In this document: one piece after another, positions 19,233 through 31,440 of the stretch | Layout of the letters: each line of letters starts with the position of its first letter | Position numbering within the stretch: position 1 is the first letter of the stretch | Assembly: GCF_000494755.1 (NCBI RefSeq) | Contig: NC_022657.1 | Location: 7,718,001-7,782,000, forward strand | Origin: Amorphoplanes friuliensis DSM 7358 | Lineage (GTDB): Bacteria; Actinomycetota; Actinomycetes; Mycobacteriales; Micromonosporaceae | Length of the DNA: 64,000 nucleotides | Direction of reading: 5' to 3' | The notes under the pieces: model-generated | Seen by the model: the letters and a program-made list of their open reading frames with translations, nothing else | The model's database searches: none | Told to the model about the DNA's origin: nothing | Position numbers and translations under genes: made by a program

Positions 19233-20447
19233 TCAGGGGCGGGTGGCGGGCTCGTCCTCGGCGGGTCGGCCGAGGGCGAGGGGGCGGGCGGCGCCCGAGG
19301 CAGCCAGGCCGAGGCCGATGGCGACGAGCACCACGAGGAGCGCGCGCAGGACGCCGAGGTGTTCGGCGAGGAGGCCGATCAGCGGCGGTCCGGCGAGGAA
19401 CGCGCCGTAGCCGATGGAGCCGGCCACCGAGACGCGGATGGCGGCGCGCAGCGGGTCGTCCGCCGCCGCGCTCATGCCGATCGGGAAGCCCAGGGACGCA
19501 CCCGCGCCCCACAGCAGGGCGCCGAGCAGCACGAACGGCACGCTGATGCCGGAGACCACGAGCAGCAGGCCCAGCAGGGCGGAGGCCGCCGTGCCGCGGA
19601 GGACCGTGACGCGACCCCAGCGTTCGATGGCGTGACCGCCGAAGAGGCGAGCCAGAGTCATCGCCGTGACGAAGAAGCCGAAGCCGATCGCGCCGATGGT
19701 CTCGGTCGCGTGGTAGCCGTCGACCAGGCCGATGGCGAGCCAGTCGTTGGCCGCTCCCTCGGTGAAGCCGAAGCCGAGCATGATCACGCCGATGAGCAGG
19801 GTGCGGGGTTCGCGCCAGGCGTCCCGGACGCGGCCGGTCGAGCGTTGCTCCGCCGTCACCGGGGTGTGGGGCAGGAAACGTCGGACCGTCAGGATCATCA
19901 CGACCGCGGCCAGGATCGCCGTGAGGAACAGCTGCGTCGAGACCGCAACACCGGCGGCTGCGGCGGCGGCGCTGACACCCGCACCGGCGACCGTGCCGAG
20001 GCTGAAACCGGCGTGGAAGCGGGGCATGAGCGTGCGGCCGAGGCGGCGTTCGACGTCGGCGCCCTCGACGTTCATGGCGACGTCCCAGGTGCTGTTGCCC
20101 ATGCCGAGCAGGACCAGGCCGGCGCCGGCGAGGGGCACCGAGCCGGTCAACGTGCCACCGGCCATGCCGACCAGGCCGAACACCACGGACATGCTGCCGA
20201 GCAGGACCGCCCGGGCCGGGCCGAAGCGCTGCACCAGCGGGCCGGCGAGCGGGATCGTCGCGATGGCCGCGACGGAGATGCAGAGCAACAGCAGACCCAG
20301 GCCCGCGGAGCTCAGGCCCAGATCCTCCCGCACGGCAGGTGCCCGGGCCAGCCAGCCCGCGTACGCAAGACCGTTGGTGGCAAAGGTGATGCCGACGGCG
20401 ACCTTGACGGATTCGAGGCGACGGCGGTCCAGGGCAGCATCGGTCAC
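19233..20447 (-). CDS. MFS transporter
   Basis: A 404-residue major facilitator with about twelve hydrophobic segments and the loop 2-3 motif (GPLVQRFGPARAVL). It resembles the YbjJ-like/Fucose-permease-like MFS group; the substrate cannot be deduced. GTG 20447 opens the N-terminus MTDAALDRRRLESVKVAV. Confidence 0.85.
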   Translation of the reverse strand: MTDAALDRRRLESVKVAVGITFATNGLAYAGWLARAPAVREDLGLSSAGLGLLLLCISVAAIATIPLAGPLVQRFGPARAVLLGSMSVVFGLVGMAGGTLTGSVPLAGAGLVLLGMGNSTWDVAMNVEGADVERRLGRTLMPRFHAGFSLGTVAGAGVSAAAAAAGVAVSTQLFLTAILAAVVMILTVRRFLPHTPVTAEQRSTGRVRDAWREPRTLLIGVIMLGFGFTEGAANDWLAIGLVDGYHATETIGAIGFGFFVTAMTLARLFGGHAIERWGRVTVLRGTAASALLGLLLVVSGISVPFVLLGALLWGAGASLGFPIGMSAAADDPLRAAIRVSVAGSIGYGAFLAGPPLIGLLAEHLGVLRALLVVLVAIGLGLAASGAARPLALGRPAEDEPATRP

Positions 20448-20511
20448 CGCCCGAACTTAACCGTTAAAGTGGCGAACCGTAACCCTGTTGATCAGTGATT
20501 ACGGTCCCGCT

Positions 20512-21573
20512 TCACAAGCCGGTCGGGTTGGCGGGTGCCACCTTCGCCAGCCAGGCCTCCGCCTCCGCGGGTTCGAGTGGCCCGTCGACCGTCACCGTGG
20601 GCGACATCCGGCTGTAGAGGCGGCCGGAGTTCCAGGACCGTGAGTACGGCAGCGGGTCGAGGACCACGACGCGGACGCCGTCCTGCACCGGGATGTCCGC
20701 CGGGCGTCCCTCGTTCCAGATCCACTGCCCGTCCGCGCCGACCAGGTTGAACTGGCCCACCAGGCCGCCGCGGATCTCCTGCTCGCCGTCGGACGCGGCC
20801 GCGATCATCGCCTTGGTCGGCGGGACGCCCGGGAGCAGGCCCTGCGCCTCCGGGCCCATCAGACGGGCGGCGAGCAGGGTGCTGAGCTGGAAGTTGTCAC
20901 CGACCCCGCTGATGGTGACGCGGTAACCGCGGCCGGTCCCGCGGTGCAGGACGATCAGCGGCTCGTCGTCGAGCACCTGCAGCAGGCCGAGGAGCCAGCT
21001 CGCGGTGTCGAGGAGTTCGGTGGACGCGGTGGTGACCCGGGTCAGCCGCTCCCGCTCCGGCAGCGCCACCCGGACGTCCTTGCGCTGCGCGAGGTAGAGC
21101 ACCGGCTGCACCCAGTCGTTGCCGGAGAACCAGGTCCAGGCCAGTGCGACCGCCTCGTCCCCGGTGAGCCCCATCTTCGGCGCCGCCTCACGGACGCGCT
21201 CCAGCGTCGGCTCGATCGCGGGCTCAAAATCGGATCCTGGCGGCTCCCCGATCGCCTCCCGGTGCAGGGCCGCGAACCGGGCCGCCTCCTCCATGGCCTC
21301 GGCCGCACGGCGCACCAGGACCGGGAGCACGGACAGGTTCTCCTCGGCGATCGCGCCCACGACCTGCGCGAGGGCGCCACCACCGGACAGCGCGACCCGA
21401 TCGAGGGCCGGCGTCAGCCGCTCGACCGCATCCCCCAGCTCGGCGGCGCGCGCCTTGCGGATCGCCCGTACGAGGCGCTCCATCGCTGGCTCGAACGCGG
21501 AGCCGTCCCGCCGGGCGACCACATCGTTCACCACGTCGCAGGCTCGGGCCAGCTCACCGCTCTTTCTGAACAT
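20512..21573 (-). CDS. hypothetical protein (353 aa)
   Basis: A conserved-looking 353-residue soluble protein with no motif I recognise. The N-terminal half is helical and alanine/arginine rich; the C-terminal half has beta-type segments (RVVVLDPLPYSRSW; MSPTVTVDGPLEP). The ATG at 21573 is preceded by TACGAT six bases upstream, which looks like a -10 element of a leaderless mRNA. It is divergent from the 168-residue hypothetical gene at 21637 with 63 bp between them. Confidence 0.65.
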   Translation of the reverse strand: MFRKSGELARACDVVNDVVARRDGSAFEPAMERLVRAIRKARAAELGDAVERLTPALDRVALSGGGALAQVVGAIAEENLSVLPVLVRRAAEAMEEAARFAALHREAIGEPPGSDFEPAIEPTLERVREAAPKMGLTGDEAVALAWTWFSGNDWVQPVLYLAQRKDVRVALPERERLTRVTTASTELLDTASWLLGLLQVLDDEPLIVLHRGTGRGYRVTISGVGDNFQLSTLLAARLMGPEAQGLLPGVPPTKAMIAAASDGEQEIRGGLVGQFNLVGADGQWIWNEGRPADIPVQDGVRVVVLDPLPYSRSWNSGRLYSRMSPTVTVDGPLEPAEAEAWLAKVAPANPTGL

Positions 21574-21636
21574 CGGCAGATCGTAGGCGGTCGCCCCTCC
21601 GGTACGCTGCCCCCCGATCTTGGGGAGAGAGCCGAC

Positions 21637-22143
21637 ATGACGCGTACCTACGACCGCCGTGACCTGATCGAGGTCTACCTGGGCTCGCTGGAGCAGGGGT
21701 ACGGCGACTACTACTCCGGCGCGACGTCCTACAACGCCGCGCTGAAGGTGTACTACGTCGACCTGCGCGACGCACTCGAACGGCGTTTCAACAGCCGCCT
21801 CGGCGTCGACGGCGACACGGCCCTGCGCATGCTCTTCCACTCCACTGTGGCCTCGCTGCTCGCGATCCGTACGCCCTGGTCCGGTTTTGTCGACGCCGGA
21901 CTGCTGAACAAACGCCTCGAGGACGCCGGTGAGAACGGCGAACGGGTCAACGCCGCCAGTGGCCGGATCGCCGAGCTGACCGCGCAGACGCGGGAGGCAC
22001 ACCTCGAGATGCTCGACGCGCTGGTCGTGTCCTTCACCGGCGTACGCGCCGACCTGACCGTCAGCGAGGACGACCTGCGAGCCGAGGGTGTCGAGTGCAC
22101 ACCGCCAGACACCAGCGGTTACGACCTCTTCGAAGATTACTGA
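21637..22143 (+). CDS. hypothetical protein (168 aa)
   Basis: A mostly helical, tyrosine-rich N-terminal region (YLGSLEQGYGDYYSGATSYN) and an acidic C-terminus (GYDLFEDY); I do not recognise the family. The ATG at 21637 has GGGGAGAG eight bases upstream. Its 3' end overlaps the AraC-family gene tail to tail by 7 bases. Confidence 0.65.
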   Translation: MTRTYDRRDLIEVYLGSLEQGYGDYYSGATSYNAALKVYYVDLRDALERRFNSRLGVDGDTALRMLFHSTVASLLAIRTPWSGFVDAGLLNKRLEDAGENGERVNAASGRIAELTAQTREAHLEMLDALVVSFTGVRADLTVSEDDLRAEGVECTPPDTSGYDLFEDY

Positions 22144-22922
22144 GCCGGGTAACGCCGGGCGTACGCGGTGGGTGACTCGCCGACCATCGCGGTGAAGTCG
22201 CGGACGAAGTGGGCCTGGTCGGCGTACCCGAGTTCGATCGCCAGCCCGACCCAGTCGATCTCGGCGCCGGCCGCGAGCCGCTCCCCCACCTCGTGCAGGC
22301 GATAGCGGCGGATCACCCACTTCGGACCGACACCGACGTACTCGTTGAACAGGCGCTGCAGCCGGCGGACGCCCAGACCGGCGTGGGCGGCGAGCGCGTC
22401 GACGCGGGTGAGCTGCGGCTCGGCCCGGACCTGCGCGACGATGGCGGCCGCCTGCTCGGCCAGCGGATCCGGCTCCGGCAGGCGCCCGCGCAGGAACGCA
22501 CCGACGTCATCGATCATCCGGGCCGCGCTGTCAACCCCTGTGTCCGGCGCCTTCGGCAGGTCCGGGCCGAACACGTCTTCGGCGGGCAGGGAACGGCCGG
22601 TGATGGTCGAGACGGCCACTCCGAGGAACGGCCGGAAGCAGCCGGGACGGAACGTCACCCCGAAGACCTCACCGCGACCCTCGAGGACACGGATGATGTG
22701 ACCACGTTCCAGGCCGCGGACGAGGGCGGCGCCGTCGCGGAAGGTCAGGTGCACGGCCGGGTAGGGGACGATCTTCTGCCGGTACGGCTCCTGCCCGCGC
22801 AGATCCCACTCGGCGAACCAGAAATTCGACACGTACGCGGCCAGATCCGGCGGCGGGTCGGCGTACCGGTGGGATTGGAAGGTGGCCCAGGCACCGCGAA
22901 GCTCGCGCGCGTCCCGGACCAT
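22137..22922 (-). CDS. AraC-family transcriptional regulator
   Basis: A 261-residue regulator. The N-terminal ligand-sensing region is of the DUF6597 kind (SNFWFAEWDLRG; PYPAVHLTFRDG). The C-terminal double helix-turn-helix includes LGVRRLQRLFNEYVGVGPKWVIRRYRL and ELGYADQAHFVRDFTAMVGESPTAY in pieces. It is divergent from the TIGR03086-type protein at 22988 and may control it. A TACGCT hexamer six bases before the ATG suggests a leaderless transcript. Confidence 0.88.
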   Translation of the reverse strand: MVRDARELRGAWATFQSHRYADPPPDLAAYVSNFWFAEWDLRGQEPYRQKIVPYPAVHLTFRDGAALVRGLERGHIIRVLEGRGEVFGVTFRPGCFRPFLGVAVSTITGRSLPAEDVFGPDLPKAPDTGVDSAARMIDDVGAFLRGRLPEPDPLAEQAAAIVAQVRAEPQLTRVDALAAHAGLGVRRLQRLFNEYVGVGPKWVIRRYRLHEVGERLAAGAEIDWVGLAIELGYADQAHFVRDFTAMVGESPTAYARRYPAQ

Positions 22923-22987
22923 GACTGCAGCGTAGCGTCGCGTTTTTTCAAGACGGGCGGGGCTGCCGGGGCCTATCGTCGGCGGTC

Positions 22988-23542
22988 ATGCAGGAACACG
23001 CACTCGCCGCCCTGGCCGCGCCCCCGACCCTCGCTGTTGTCCGCGCCATCGAGCCCGGCCAGCTCGGAAATCCGACACCGTGCACCGAGTTCGACGTGCG
23101 GGCGCTGGTGGAGCACATGCTGCACTGGGGGCCTGCGCTCGCCCGGGCCAGCCGTCACTCGGACGGTGAGGCACCGGCCGACGGGGACCTTCTCGAACGC
23201 CTCGAACGCCAGATCGGCCAGCTCGTGGAGGCGTGGTCGGTGCCGGCGGCCTGGGAGGGCACCACCTCGATGGGCGGCCCGCAGGAGCTTCCCGCCGGCA
23301 TGATCGGCGCGATGGCCGTCGGCGAGATCGTCGTGCACGGCTGGGACCTGGCCCGCGCGACCGGCCAGGAGATCTCCTGGGACCCCGGACTCCAGGATTT
23401 TCTGTACGACGAGGTCGCCAAGACCGCCGAGCTGGGCCGCGAGATGCAGGCGTACGGCCGGGAGGTGCCGGTGCCGCCGACCGCACCGACGCTGGACCGG
23501 ATGCTCGGGCTGACCGGCCGCGACCCGGCCTGGCGTCCCTAG
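22988..23542 (+). CDS. TIGR03086-type DinB/maleylpyruvate-isomerase-like protein
   Basis: A 184-residue four-helix protein of the mycothiol-dependent metalloenzyme/DinB superfamily (TIGR03086). The metal-site histidines are in VEHMLHW and EIVVHGWDLARATGQ, and the PTPCTEFDV start is typical. The reaction is unknown; relatives use mycothiol. TATCGT eight bases upstream of ATG and no ribosome site suggest a leaderless mRNA. Confidence 0.8.
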   Translation: MQEHALAALAAPPTLAVVRAIEPGQLGNPTPCTEFDVRALVEHMLHWGPALARASRHSDGEAPADGDLLERLERQIGQLVEAWSVPAAWEGTTSMGGPQELPAGMIGAMAVGEIVVHGWDLARATGQEISWDPGLQDFLYDEVAKTAELGREMQAYGREVPVPPTAPTLDRMLGLTGRDPAWRP

Positions 23543-23551
23543 CCCTGCCCT

Positions 23552-24229
23552 TTAGCCGCGTCCGCAGATCTCGGCTGTTGTGCGTGGATCACCGGCAGTG
23601 AGCTGCGCGGCCAGTTCGGCGGCCTGCGCGGCGGGGTCGCGGTCGGTGACCGGGAGCGCCAGCTGGTACTGCAGGTAGGGCCGGCCGGCCGCGATCGCCG
23701 CGCGGTCCGGCGCGAACAGGAACACGCTGATCTGGTCGCGCTGCCACGGCCAGGCGGACACCGCGGTGACCTCGAAACCCCACCCCTCCTGCCATTCTGT
23801 ACGGGCGAACAGGTCGGCCTTCAGCAGTCGCGCAACCGTGCGGGCGGGCCACTCCCAGCTGAGGTCGGCCGCCGCACGGGTGATCTCGCGGTCGTAGTCA
23901 CCGGCGTCAAAAGTGAAGTCGGGCAGAACGAGGTCCTCGTTGTCCGGGTTGCGCCAGGCGGTCCACAGCACCTGATCACCCTCGCGGCGGACGGTCACGT
24001 TGATCGAGCCGCAGCAGCCCTCGGTGCACAGTGCTTCCGCCAGCAGAACCTCGCGGGGATCGGGGGTTGCGACCAGCGAGCCGGCCTTGGTGGGGTCGAT
24101 GCCGGGGCCCTCGGTGAAGTCGGCCTCGGCGAGGAGGTCACGACCGTCCACCACGGGCCGGATCTCGCAGGTGGCACCCCGCTGGTCCGGCTCGGGAACG
24201 GTCACACGAAGTTCGAGGCTGCTGGTCAC
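23552..24229 (-). CDS. conserved hypothetical protein (225 aa)
   Basis: An unrecognised soluble protein. A CTEGCCG cysteine cluster near residue 70 lies in a hydrophilic region and a tryptophan-rich block follows (LSWEWPART; WQEGWGF). The GTG start overlaps the stop of the upstream PASTA protein gene by four bases (GTGA), so the two are translationally coupled. Confidence 0.65.
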   Translation of the reverse strand: MTSSLELRVTVPEPDQRGATCEIRPVVDGRDLLAEADFTEGPGIDPTKAGSLVATPDPREVLLAEALCTEGCCGSINVTVRREGDQVLWTAWRNPDNEDLVLPDFTFDAGDYDREITRAAADLSWEWPARTVARLLKADLFARTEWQEGWGFEVTAVSAWPWQRDQISVFLFAPDRAAIAAGRPYLQYQLALPVTDRDPAAQAAELAAQLTAGDPRTTAEICGRG

Positions 24230-25092
24230 CGGACGATTGTCGGGTTACCGGGTTTTGTTGTCACCACGATAAGTTGCCCGGGTCGCAGCCGCCGGCCCGC
24301 GGCGGGAACGGTGCCGGGCCGGGCGCCCTCGGTGAAGCTGACGAGCTCCTCGACGTCGGCGAGCTGGTCACCGGGCCCGACCAGGGACGCGGACGTCGCG
24401 CCGGCGGCCAGCCGCGGCATCACCGGATGGGCCGCGAACCACGCCGCCTCGTTGTTCTTGAGGGCGTAGAGGGCAACACGACCACCGGCAAAAACGGGCC
24501 GGCCCGCGCGCGGGTTGCTGGCGACAACCGTCCAGCTGGTGTCGATGGTGAGACGGCGGCCGAGCGGGGAACGGTCCGTGGAGACGTAGCGCAGGCCGAT
24601 CGACCGGACCAGACTCTCGGCGGCGGGCAACGGCATACCGAGCGCATCAGGCATGACAGCGCCCGGCGGGACGCTCGCTGCCGGCGTGGTTTCCGGGGTC
24701 GGGATCGGCTGGGCCGGGACCGGCTGGGTCTGGACGGCCACGACCGATTCGCTCGGGCGTGCTGACAGGACATACACGCCGGCACCGGCCGTCCCGAGCA
24801 CGATGATGATCAGCGCGGCGACGGCCGTTCGGGCGGGCGACGGCGCCGAGGCCGTGTTGCGGTGCAGGATGCGGAGGGCGACGGTGTAGACGGCCCAACC
24901 GGCCGCGATCAGCGGGAACACCACGAGCAGGACCAGGCCGGCCGGAAGACGAAGCCAGCGGTTCTTCCGGTCGGTGGCACCCGCGGTCATCGGCTGTCCG
25001 GCTCCCGTCACCCCGTACCGGCTCGCCACCCTGGCGACCGCAGGGATGATCATGGCGGGCCCGGCCGGGCGGGCCGGATCCGGGTGTGTCAT
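24226..25092 (-). CDS. two-pass membrane protein with a PASTA-like domain
   Basis: A 288-residue protein. A short cytoplasmic N-terminus, a helix near 50-72 and a second near 85-107 are followed by a Pro/Thr-rich linker. A PASTA-like domain follows (about 145-215: MPDALGMPLPAAESLVRSIGLR, then VVASNPRAGRPVFAGGRVAL). PASTA domains usually bind peptidoglycan fragments or beta-lactams, but here there is no kinase domain. It forms a two-gene operon with the downstream 225-residue protein. Confidence 0.65.
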   Translation of the reverse strand: MTHPDPARPAGPAMIIPAVARVASRYGVTGAGQPMTAGATDRKNRWLRLPAGLVLLVVFPLIAAGWAVYTVALRILHRNTASAPSPARTAVAALIIIVLGTAGAGVYVLSARPSESVVAVQTQPVPAQPIPTPETTPAASVPPGAVMPDALGMPLPAAESLVRSIGLRYVSTDRSPLGRRLTIDTSWTVVASNPRAGRPVFAGGRVALYALKNNEAAWFAAHPVMPRLAAGATSASLVGPGDQLADVEELVSFTEGARPGTVPAAGRRLRPGQLIVVTTKPGNPTIVR

Positions 25093-25299
25093 CGCCTGAA
25101 CGGGGTCGCCTGTCCGTCCCCTCGTGTCCTTTGGTGATCATCGGCGGCAAGGTGCGCAGCCAGGCCGGGTTCCCCGTTCCGGCCCTGCCCGTCCGGCCGT
25201 CCGGCCGCCGCCATAACGCGGAAGGGTATTACCCCCGGCAGTCACCTTTGGTTACCGTCACGCCAGCAATCAGGCACAGAAAGTAAGGGCGGACGGACA

Positions 25300-26991
25300 T
25301 TGACGACTATACGTACGAGGCTGACGGTGGTTGCGGCGGCGCTTCTCGCCGCCGGCACCCTGCACGCGACGGGTCAGAGCGCGGCCGCTGCACCGGCTGC
25401 GGCGTGGACACCGGCCGACGTGTTCACCGCGGCGGCACCGGTCAACCCGACCCCGGACGGCGTGTGGACGCTGGCGCAGGGCTCCGGATTCGACACCGGG
25501 ACGTACCGGCCGCTGACCGCGTACACGGGCGGCAACTGCGGGTTCGGTGGCTACCGCGCCTTCAGTGATCCGTCCGGGCTGCCCCTGATCGGGCACAACG
25601 GGTCAGGTGGCGACATCACCAACGCCGCCGGGACCTGCACGACACCGTTCACGATCCCGGCCGGAACCGTCGTGGTGCACCCGATGAGCACGGACGCCGT
25701 CATCATGTGGACCTCGCCGGTCAGCGGACGCGTCGACATCCGCGGACGGCTGTGGGACGCCGACACCACGTGCGGCAACGGCGTGAGCTGGAAGCTCGGC
25801 ATCGTCCCGCTGGGTCTGGGCCCGGCCACCCCGCTGGCGAGCGGCGCCTTCGACAACGGCGGCACCTCCACCATCGAGGGCGCCGCGACGTCGGCGCAGA
25901 CCGTGGCCAAGGGCAGCCGGATCATCCTCGTGGTCGACGACGCGGGTGACACCACCTGCGACCTCACCGACGTCGACCTGCGCATCAGCAGCACGGGTGG
26001 GGCTGGGTTCGCGTACGTCGCGATGGGTGACTCGTACTCCTCCGGTGAGGGCTCACCGGAGAACACGTTCTTCAAGGACACGGTGATTCCCGATCCCCCG
26101 ACGGGCGGCTCGCGGGGTTGCCACCGTTCGAGCAAGGCGTGGGCGACCAACATCGCGGCGACGCGCAAACTCTCCGGTGACCAGTGGAAGTTCGCGGCCT
26201 GCTCCGGCGGGGTCCTCAACGACTTCTTCACCCAGCGCGGCGACGAAGCGCCTCAGGTGTCACACCTGTCGGACTCGACCAAGCTGGTGACGATGACCAT
26301 CGGCGGCAACGACGTCGGCTTCTCGAAGATCGTCGCCGACTGTGTCTTCGACCAGCTCCGCCAACGGGGATCACCCGGGTGCCGGCAGTCCGGCCGGACA
26401 GCACACACAACGGCGGAAGACGGCCTGAAGAAGCTCGAGGGGACGATGACGATCGGCGGTCAGGAACGCAGCCTGGCCGACGTCTACAGCTTCGTCGCCG
26501 GGCGCATCGCCCTGGACGGCAAAGTGGTCGTCGCCCAGTACCCCCGGCTTTTTGCCTCCGGCAAAGCCTTCTACCGCGAGCTCCCGCTGCGACTCACACC
26601 TTCCTGCCGAGTCGGTACGGCACACGCCGGCGCCAAGGGTGTGGCGTTCGCCTCGATCCCCGTCTACGTGTCCAAGGCCGACGCGGACTACCTCAACGAG
26701 GTCCTCGACCGCGGCAACGCCCTCATCGCAAAGGCGGTGGACAAGGCCAACGAGACACTGAAGGCCCAGGGCCGTCCCGCGCAGGTTGTCCTCGCCGACG
26801 GTGTGAACAAGCAGTTCGACCGGGACCGCGTCTGCGACGTGACGCCGCACCTCAACGGGGTGATCCTGCACGGGCTGCAGAAGAGCACCGACTCGAAGAA
26901 CGTGCACAAGGACCCGGACAACCGCAGCTTCCACCCCAACACCGACGGGCAGAGCGACTACGCCCGGGCGGTCAAGGACAAGCTGAACTGA
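25300..26991 (+). CDS. secreted SGNH/GDSL hydrolase
   Basis: A 563-residue exported esterase/lipase-like protein. A Sec signal peptide (MTTIRTRLTVVAAALLAAG, cleavage after about residue 30) is followed by a beta-rich region of about 190 residues and then the SGNH domain. Block I is AMGDSYSSGEGS (Ser about 243), the Gly block ACSGGV, the Asn block TIGGNDVGF and the catalytic His SFHPN near 544. The start is taken as TTG 25300 because it gives a complete signal peptide; AGGGCGGA lies upstream. The substrate may be a lipid or a polysaccharide acyl group. Confidence 0.85.
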   Translation: MTTIRTRLTVVAAALLAAGTLHATGQSAAAAPAAAWTPADVFTAAAPVNPTPDGVWTLAQGSGFDTGTYRPLTAYTGGNCGFGGYRAFSDPSGLPLIGHNGSGGDITNAAGTCTTPFTIPAGTVVVHPMSTDAVIMWTSPVSGRVDIRGRLWDADTTCGNGVSWKLGIVPLGLGPATPLASGAFDNGGTSTIEGAATSAQTVAKGSRIILVVDDAGDTTCDLTDVDLRISSTGGAGFAYVAMGDSYSSGEGSPENTFFKDTVIPDPPTGGSRGCHRSSKAWATNIAATRKLSGDQWKFAACSGGVLNDFFTQRGDEAPQVSHLSDSTKLVTMTIGGNDVGFSKIVADCVFDQLRQRGSPGCRQSGRTAHTTAEDGLKKLEGTMTIGGQERSLADVYSFVAGRIALDGKVVVAQYPRLFASGKAFYRELPLRLTPSCRVGTAHAGAKGVAFASIPVYVSKADADYLNEVLDRGNALIAKAVDKANETLKAQGRPAQVVLADGVNKQFDRDRVCDVTPHLNGVILHGLQKSTDSKNVHKDPDNRSFHPNTDGQSDYARAVKDKLN

Positions 26992-27007
26992 CCAGGCATC
27001 TAGTGGG

Positions 27008-27874
27008 TTACCGCAGCTCGACCTCGATCTGGTCCTCAGCGAGCCACTGAAGGATCTCGTCGAACGTGGCAGGCCCGCCGGGGCCGGCTCCCGCGACCAG
27101 ATGGGTACGGGCCACCTCGGCGTCCCGCCAGATCAGGCGGAACGGCCACTCGGCGCCCCACCGTCCCGTCACACAGGCGTGGAGTGCAGCGCCGTTCCAG
27201 CCGAAGTAGCCACCAGGACCGTTGACGGCCTCGCCGATGGCGCAGTAGAAACCCTCGACGTCGGTGATGTGGCGTCCGTCGAGCTCGTAGGTGCGGCCCG
27301 CGGGCTTGTCACGGACATCGGCCCGATGATGAGCCAGGGCCGCACCTAACCAGTGATGCCGGAGCTCCCGGTCACAACCGGCCCAGAGGCCCGATTCGGT
27401 CGGGCCGCCGGCGTGCCACAGGTCCCAGATGGTCCGTGCCGAGCTCGGCATCGTCTCGGAGATCGCACTGTCCAGCGTGACATCAACGAGGCCGGCGGCC
27501 AGGACCGAGGGACGCACTCCGGTCACCGACGCCCGGAGCTGGGAATCGACCAGGCGATCGGCCACACCGTTCCGATCCACGCTGTAGAGGAACGCGTCGA
27601 TCGCCCGGCGATGCAGAGCGCCACCCGGGTTGCCCGCGCCCTTGGCCAGCGCGTCCAGAGCACGGCTCAGCGGAGGGTGGGGCAGACACCCCAGAAGTGT
27701 CGTCTCGCGCACCGAGAGCGGCGAATCGGTGAACAGCCCGTCGATGTCAGCGCACACCGCGATCGCAGCGTCCGGTCCGCCCATGACGGGCTCGTCGACC
27801 AGCAGCCAGCGAAGGGGGACGGCTTCGCGCCAGTGCCATCGTCGGTCCTCAAGACTCGAGTCTTCATCAACCAC
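27008..27874 (-). CDS. barstar-domain protein
   Basis: A 288-residue protein whose last 90 residues match the barstar (barnase inhibitor) fold: ELDGRHITDVEGFYCAIGE, then NGPGGYFGWNGAALHAC, then a WPFRLIWRD strand. The N-terminal 195 residues are not recognised. No barnase/RNase gene is adjacent, so it may inhibit a toxin encoded elsewhere. GTG 27874 has GGAGG about ten bases upstream. It is downstream of nrdJ on the same strand but separated by a hairpin. Confidence 0.75.
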   Translation of the reverse strand: MVDEDSSLEDRRWHWREAVPLRWLLVDEPVMGGPDAAIAVCADIDGLFTDSPLSVRETTLLGCLPHPPLSRALDALAKGAGNPGGALHRRAIDAFLYSVDRNGVADRLVDSQLRASVTGVRPSVLAAGLVDVTLDSAISETMPSSARTIWDLWHAGGPTESGLWAGCDRELRHHWLGAALAHHRADVRDKPAGRTYELDGRHITDVEGFYCAIGEAVNGPGGYFGWNGAALHACVTGRWGAEWPFRLIWRDAEVARTHLVAGAGPGGPATFDEILQWLAEDQIEVELR

Positions 27875-27908
27875 GTGGATCCGCCTCCGCTGCCCCTTCG
27901 CTGCAGCG

Positions 27909-27938
27909 AAGGGGCCCGGCTTCGCAGCCGGACCCCTT
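27909..27938 (-). terminator. hairpin downstream of nrdJ
   Basis: AAGGGG-C-CCGGCT / AGCCGG-A-CCCCTT with a four-base loop gives a 13-bp stem with one mismatch. A second perfect inverted repeat (27892-27915) overlaps it. There is no T tract, so it could be a terminator or an mRNA-stabilising structure between nrdJ and the barstar gene. Confidence 0.55.
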
Positions 27939-27985
27939 CATCAACACTGACCCGCGGAGTTCCCTTCAGAGGACTCCGCCGGAAA

Positions 27986-30880
<2,895 letters not shown>

Positions 30881-30909
30881 TTGGTGCTCCCCCTCGATTG
30901 CTTCCTGCA

Positions 30910-31440
30910 TCAAGCTTTTTCCGGTGTAGTGATCTTGGGCGGCCGGTTTCCCGGCCGCGGGGAGACCACGTGCCGCGCTGCCGCCTCACGGGCGGTCGCC
31001 GCCTCACGCAGCTCGGTGATCTCCCGCTCGAACTCGTCCAGCGAGTCGAAGGACTTGTAGACGCTCGCGAACCGGAGGTAGGCCACCTGGTCCAGCTCGC
31101 GCAGCGGCGTGAGGATCGCCAGACCCACGTCGTGGCTCGGCACCTCCGCCGCACCCTTGGCCCGGATGGTCTCCTCGACCTTCTGCGCGAGCAGAGCGAT
31201 CGAGTCCTCGTCGACGGGCCGGCCCTGACAGGCCTTGCGGACGCCACTCATGACCTTGGTCCGACTGAAGGGCTCGGTGACGCCGTTGCGCTTCACGATC
31301 GCCAGCACGGCCTCCTCGACCGTGGTGAACCGCTTGCCACACTCGGGACACGACCGCCGGCGACGGATCAACTGACCGTCCTCAGCTTCCCGCGAGTCGA
31401 CCACCCGCGAGTCGGCATGCCGGCAGTACGGACACCGCAC
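30910..31440 (-). CDS. nrdR: transcriptional repressor NrdR
   Basis: A 176-residue ATP-cone repressor of ribonucleotide reductase genes. The zinc ribbon is MRCPYCRHADSRV with CPECGKRF, followed by the ATP cone (VVKRNGVTEPFSRTKV region). GTG 31440 is the start. It leads the nrdR-nrdJ operon, so autoregulation with nrdJ is expected. Confidence 0.95.
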   Translation of the reverse strand: MRCPYCRHADSRVVDSREAEDGQLIRRRRSCPECGKRFTTVEEAVLAIVKRNGVTEPFSRTKVMSGVRKACQGRPVDEDSIALLAQKVEETIRAKGAAEVPSHDVGLAILTPLRELDQVAYLRFASVYKSFDSLDEFEREITELREAATAREAAARHVVSPRPGNRPPKITTPEKA

